From assembly GCA_050014815.1 (NCBI GenBank), contig JBEKCP010000248.1:1-8327 (forward strand): a DNA stretch of 8,327 nt, read 5' to 3'. Positions within the stretch are counted from its first letter, which is position 1. Every line of letters begins with the position of its first letter. Position numbers and translations under genes: made by a program. Under the pieces are notes generated by a model. The model was not told the origin of the DNA and ran no database searches. It worked only from the letters and a program-made list of their open reading frames with translations. This document shows positions 5,423 through 8,327 of this stretch, in pieces. This DNA comes from JBEKCP01 sp050014815 (GTDB lineage Bacteria; Planctomycetota; Planctomycetia; Pirellulales; Thermoguttaceae).

Positions 5423-8137
5423 TCACGCTTTGGCCAGCTTCCGCAGCACCGCCTGGAGGACGCCGCCGTTGCGGTAGTATTCCAATTCGACGGGCGTGTC
5501 GATGCGGACCTTGGCAGGGAACTCGTGGATGGCGCCGTCGGCCGCGAGGGCGCGGACCGTCAGCTCGGCCCCGGGCCGCAGACTGTCGTCCAGACCGGGA
5601 AGGTCGTAAACCTCTTCGCCGGTCAGGCCCAGCGATTGCCAGGTCTTGCCCGGCGGAAGCTCCAACGGCAGGATGCCCATCCCCACGAGGTTGCTGCGGT
5701 GGATCCGCTCGAAGCTGGCGGCCAGCACGGCGCGGATGCCCAATAGATAGCTGCCCTTGGCGGCCCAATCGCGACTGCTGCCGGTGCCGTATTCCGTCCC
5801 GGCCAGGACCACCAGCGGCGTGCCCTCGGCCTGATACTCCATGGCGGCGTCGTAGATGGTCATGGCCCGGCCATCGGGCAGATGGCGAGTCACGCCCCCC
5901 TCGGTTCCCGGGGCCAGCAGGTTGCGGATCCGGATGTTGGCGAACGTGCCCCGCGTCATTACGCGGTCGTTGCCTCGCCGCGACCCGTAACTGTTGAAAT
6001 CGACCGGCGAGACCCCGTGCTCGCGGAGATACTTTCCGGCGGGGCTGTCCGAGGCGATGGAGCCGGCGGGCGAGATGTGGTCCGTCGTTACGCTGTCGCC
6101 CAGGGCCACCAGCACCCTGGCGCCGTGGATCGGCCGGATCGGGCCCGGCTCGGCCGCCAGGTCCACGAGGAACGGCGGCTCCTGGACGTACGTGCTCCGG
6201 GCGTCCCAGGGGAAGAGCTCGCTCGGCGTAACCGGCAGGCCGTTCCACGCCTCGTTGGACTCGAAGACGTTGCCATAGCGGGCGCGGAACATCTCGGGCC
6301 CCAGCGCCCGAGCCACCACCTCGGCCACCTCCGCCCGCGTAGGCCAGATGTCCCGCAAGTACACCTCTCGGCCATCGCTGCCGGCGCCCAGCGGCTCGGT
6401 GCCGAGGTCGATGGCCACGGTGCCGGCCAGGGCATAGGCGACCACCAGCGGCGGGCTGGCCAGGTAGTTCGCCTTGACCAGGGGATGGATGCGGCCCTCG
6501 AAGTTGCGGTTGCCGCTCAGGACGGCCGCCGCCACGAGGTTTCCGCTTTGGACCGCCTCGGCCACCGGCTCGGGCAGCGGGCCGCTGTTTCCGATGCACG
6601 TCGTACACCCGTACCCGACCAGGTGGAACCCAAGCTGCTCCAGCGGCTTGTCCAGTCCCGTGCGGCGGTAGTAATCCGTCACCACGCGGCTGCCGGGGGC
6701 CAGGCTGGTCTTCACGTATGGCTTGGCCCGCAGCCCGCGGGCAACCGCCTTCTGGGCCAGGAGTCCGGCGGCCAACATGACGTCCGGGTTGCTCGTGTTG
6801 GTGCAACTGGTGATGGCGGCGATGACTACGGCCCCGTGACCGATGGAGCCGCCGTCAAGGTCCCCGGCGATGGACGCCGATGCCCAAGCCTCGTCGTCCG
6901 TCAGTCCGTAGCCACGCCGGGCGATCGGTGCGCGGAGGGCTTCGAGGAACGACGATTTCACGCTCGTCAACGGCACACGGTCCTGGGGCCGCTTCGGGCC
7001 GGCCAGCGACGGCTCGACCGTGCCGAGGTCCAGCCGGAGGACTTTGGTATACGAGGGCGTCGAGCCCGGTTGGCCCGTCCGGTAGAACAACTGCTGCTCC
7101 TTCGCGTAGCGCTCGACCAGCGCGACCTCCTCGTCGGTCCGCCCCGTCTGGCGGAGATAGGCCAGCGTGAGGTCGTCGATGGGAAAGAAGCCCGTCGTGG
7201 CCCCGTATTCGGGCGCCATGTTGGCCACCAGGGCGCGATCGGCCACTTTCATCGTCGCCATGGCCGGGCCGAAGTACTCGACGAACTTGTTCACCACGCC
7301 CTCCTTGCGGAGGATCTCGGTGACCGTGAGGACGAGGTCGGTGGCCGTCGTGCCGGGCGGGAGCTCGCCGGAGAGCTCGAAACCGATCACCTCGGGGGCG
7401 AGCATGCCCAGCGGCTGGCCGAGCATGACGGCCTCGGCCTCGATGCCGCCCACGCCCCAGCCGAGCACGCCCAGGCCGTTGATCATCGTTGTGTGGCTGT
7501 CGGTGCCGACCAGTGTGTCGGGCAGCGCCACCCGGCCGGTCGCGTCGGTGCGCAGGAAGACGCACTTCGCCAGGAATTCGAGATTGACCTGGTGGACGAT
7601 CCCGATGGCCGGCGGCACGACGCGGAAGTTCTCGAAGGCCCTCTGGCCCCAGCGGAGGAGCTCGTACCGCTCGCGGTTCCGCTGGAATTCAAGAGCAGTG
7701 TTCTTTTCCATGGCCTCGGGCGAGCCGAAGAAGTCGGCCTGGACCGAATGGTCGATCACCAGATCGACCGGCACGAGCGGATTGATCCGCTTCGGATCGC
7801 CGCCGAGCCGCTTCATCGCATTTCGCATGGCGGCCAGGTCGACGATGGCCGGCACGCCGGTAAAGTCCTGGAGGATGACGCGAGCGGGCATAAAGGGGAC
7901 CTCGGCCCTGGCCTGCCCGGCCGGGCTCCAGCCGGCCAGGTTCCGGACGTCCCGCTCGGTGACGGCGTAGCCGTCGCAGTTCCGCAGGACCGATTCCAGG
8001 AGCACGCGGATCGAGAACGGCAGCCGGCCCACGGCGGTCAGGCCGGCGTCTTCCAGCCGCGAGAGGCGGTAGATCGCAGCGCGGCCATGGCCCGTATCGA
8101 AGGTGTCCCTGGCGTGAAACGGATCGAAAAGAGGCAT
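5423..8137 (-). CDS. acnA: Aconitate hydratase A
   Basis: Aconitase interconverts citrate and isocitrate in the TCA cycle using a 4Fe-4S cluster. The 904-residue product has the AcnA/IRP-type length and layout. Motifs visible: TDSHTT (212-217) followed by GWGVGGIEAE, the cluster cysteines Cys445 (SCTNTSNP), Cys511 and Cys514 (GYGCTTCIGNSGP), NRNFEGR (543-549), and, in the C-terminal swivelling domain, FNSYGSRRGND (714-724) and GTGSSRDW (784-791). Nothing essential looks missing. The frame stays open upstream to an ATG at 8176, but that ATG lies in the loop of a repeat hairpin. ATG 8137 has GGGAGAG (8144-8150) six bases upstream and gives the family N-terminus, so I chose it. The gene lies 59 nt downstream of a pseudouridine synthase gene, with no promoter visible between, so cotranscription is likely. 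Confidence 0.97.
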   Translation of the reverse strand: MPLFDPFHARDTFDTGHGRAAIYRLSRLEDAGLTAVGRLPFSIRVLLESVLRNCDGYAVTERDVRNLAGWSPAGQARAEVPFMPARVILQDFTGVPAIVDLAAMRNAMKRLGGDPKRINPLVPVDLVIDHSVQADFFGSPEAMEKNTALEFQRNRERYELLRWGQRAFENFRVVPPAIGIVHQVNLEFLAKCVFLRTDATGRVALPDTLVGTDSHTTMINGLGVLGWGVGGIEAEAVMLGQPLGMLAPEVIGFELSGELPPGTTATDLVLTVTEILRKEGVVNKFVEYFGPAMATMKVADRALVANMAPEYGATTGFFPIDDLTLAYLRQTGRTDEEVALVERYAKEQQLFYRTGQPGSTPSYTKVLRLDLGTVEPSLAGPKRPQDRVPLTSVKSSFLEALRAPIARRGYGLTDDEAWASASIAGDLDGGSIGHGAVVIAAITSCTNTSNPDVMLAAGLLAQKAVARGLRAKPYVKTSLAPGSRVVTDYYRRTGLDKPLEQLGFHLVGYGCTTCIGNSGPLPEPVAEAVQSGNLVAAAVLSGNRNFEGRIHPLVKANYLASPPLVVAYALAGTVAIDLGTEPLGAGSDGREVYLRDIWPTRAEVAEVVARALGPEMFRARYGNVFESNEAWNGLPVTPSELFPWDARSTYVQEPPFLVDLAAEPGPIRPIHGARVLVALGDSVTTDHISPAGSIASDSPAGKYLREHGVSPVDFNSYGSRRGNDRVMTRGTFANIRIRNLLAPGTEGGVTRHLPDGRAMTIYDAAMEYQAEGTPLVVLAGTEYGTGSSRDWAAKGSYLLGIRAVLAASFERIHRSNLVGMGILPLELPPGKTWQSLGLTGEEVYDLPGLDDSLRPGAELTVRALAADGAIHEFPAKVRIDTPVELEYYRNGGVLQAVLRKLAKA

Positions 8138-8143
8138 GGTTTT

Positions 8144-8150
8144 CTCTCCC
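8144..8150 (-). promoter_or_regulatory. Ribosome binding site that fixes the acnA start
   Basis: GGGAGAG on the minus strand, six bases before ATG 8137. It begins directly at the foot of the repeat hairpin, one base away, so hairpin formation could affect ribosome loading. It rules against the longer start at 8176, which would lie upstream of this site. Confidence 0.75.
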
Positions 8151-8151
8151 G

Positions 8152-8193
8152 CCGCTTGCGGCTTCGCACTTTTCATTGCGAAGCCGCAAGCGG
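8152..8193. repeat. Perfect 17-bp inverted repeat in the acnA leader
   Basis: CCGCTTGCGGCTTCGCA (8152-8168) and TGCGAAGCCGCAAGCGG (8177-8193) are exact reverse complements with an 8-nt loop. Each arm is itself a copy of the TGCGAAGCCGCANGCGG unit. It fills the gap between the pseudouridine synthase stop codon (two bases away) and the acnA ribosome site (one base away). No U-tract follows, so it is not a classical terminator; it could be an mRNA-processing or stabilising stem. Confidence 0.9.
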
Positions 8194-8195
8194 AT

Positions 8196-8327
8196 TTATT
8201 GGTCTGGCCAATCTTGGCTTACCGGGGCGGTCACTGTAACGACCTGGTGCGTCTCGGGGTTCCGAAACGTCAGGCTCCGTGCGTGCAGGGCGATCGCCCG
8301 GAGCCGCCAATCCTCGTACTGGGGGCC
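8196..8327 (-). CDS. RluA-family pseudouridine synthase, C-terminal fragment (5' end beyond the window)
   Basis: Only the last 43 codons and the TAA stop (8196-8198) are present. The fragment contains AIALHARSLTFRNPETHQ and VTVTAPVSQDWP. This matches the conserved C-terminus of RluA/RluC/RluD-type enzymes, where IALHAxxLxFxHPxT and the xFxAPLPxDW ending close the catalytic domain. Such enzymes isomerise uridine to pseudouridine in rRNA or tRNA. The catalytic Asp motif (HRLDxxTSG) lies outside the window, so activity and the exact subfamily cannot be judged. The gene is the first of the visible minus-strand series and is separated from acnA only by the repeat hairpin. Confidence 0.8.
   Translation of the reverse strand, partial: GPQYEDWRLRAIALHARSLTFRNPETHQVVTVTAPVSQDWPDQ

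Noticed and set aside
8138..8176. 13-residue N-terminal extension of aconitase from ATG 8176
   Set aside because: It would translate the arm and loop of the repeat hairpin and has no ribosome site, whereas ATG 8137 follows GGGAGAG and gives the normal family N-terminus.
5882..8239. Long plus-strand open frame (785 codons) opposite acnA
   Set aside because: Antisense to an intact aconitase with all active-site motifs; composition is typical of a shadow frame and there is no recognisable domain.

Overview
This is a GC-rich bacterial chromosomal segment of housekeeping genes. The best guess is a member of the Planctomycetota. That rests on overall character (GC-rich genes, a Pro/Ala-rich lipoprotein of unknown function, repeat-filled spacers) and not on a phylogenetic marker search, so it is an inference. 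No rRNA, tRNA, CRISPR array, transposase or phage gene is visible.

Layout: (1) 1-1105, minus strand: the N-terminal two thirds of RNase Y (rny), cut by the window edge exactly after the HD dyad. (2) 1106-1725: a 620-nt spacer between divergent genes with no convincing CDS but several short inverted repeats; it holds the rny leader and the surE promoter region. (3) 1726-3080, plus strand: surE (5'-nucleotidase) and a small predicted lipoprotein, overlapping by ATGA and so probably translationally coupled. (4) 3081-3244: a convergent spacer built almost entirely from three kinds of short repeat. (5) 3245-8327, minus strand, in transcription order: the last 43 residues of a RluA-family pseudouridine synthase, aconitase (acnA), enolase (eno) and a two-TM protein with an NTF2-like-looking C-terminal domain.

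Functionally the window combines RNA turnover and modification (RNase Y, RluA-like), central carbon metabolism (aconitase of the TCA cycle, enolase of glycolysis) and nucleotide/stationary-phase housekeeping (SurE). The minus-strand genes run the same way. acnA is close enough to the pseudouridine synthase (59 nt) to be cotranscribed. eno has a 249-nt spacer and a candidate promoter of its own.

The genes are conventional; the unusual part is between them. Three repeat families recur: degenerate heptamer tandem arrays with a different heptamer at each site, a 36-nt palindromic element related to CCCTCACCC...GGGAGAGGGG, and a 17-nt self-complementary TGCGAAGCCGCANGCGG unit. One heptamer array is arranged as a 105-nt inverted repeat whose last triplet is the enolase stop codon. 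Two copies of the 17-nt unit form a perfect hairpin between the pseudouridine synthase gene and acnA. I see no evidence of a new multi-gene system here; the repeat architecture is what deserves follow-up.
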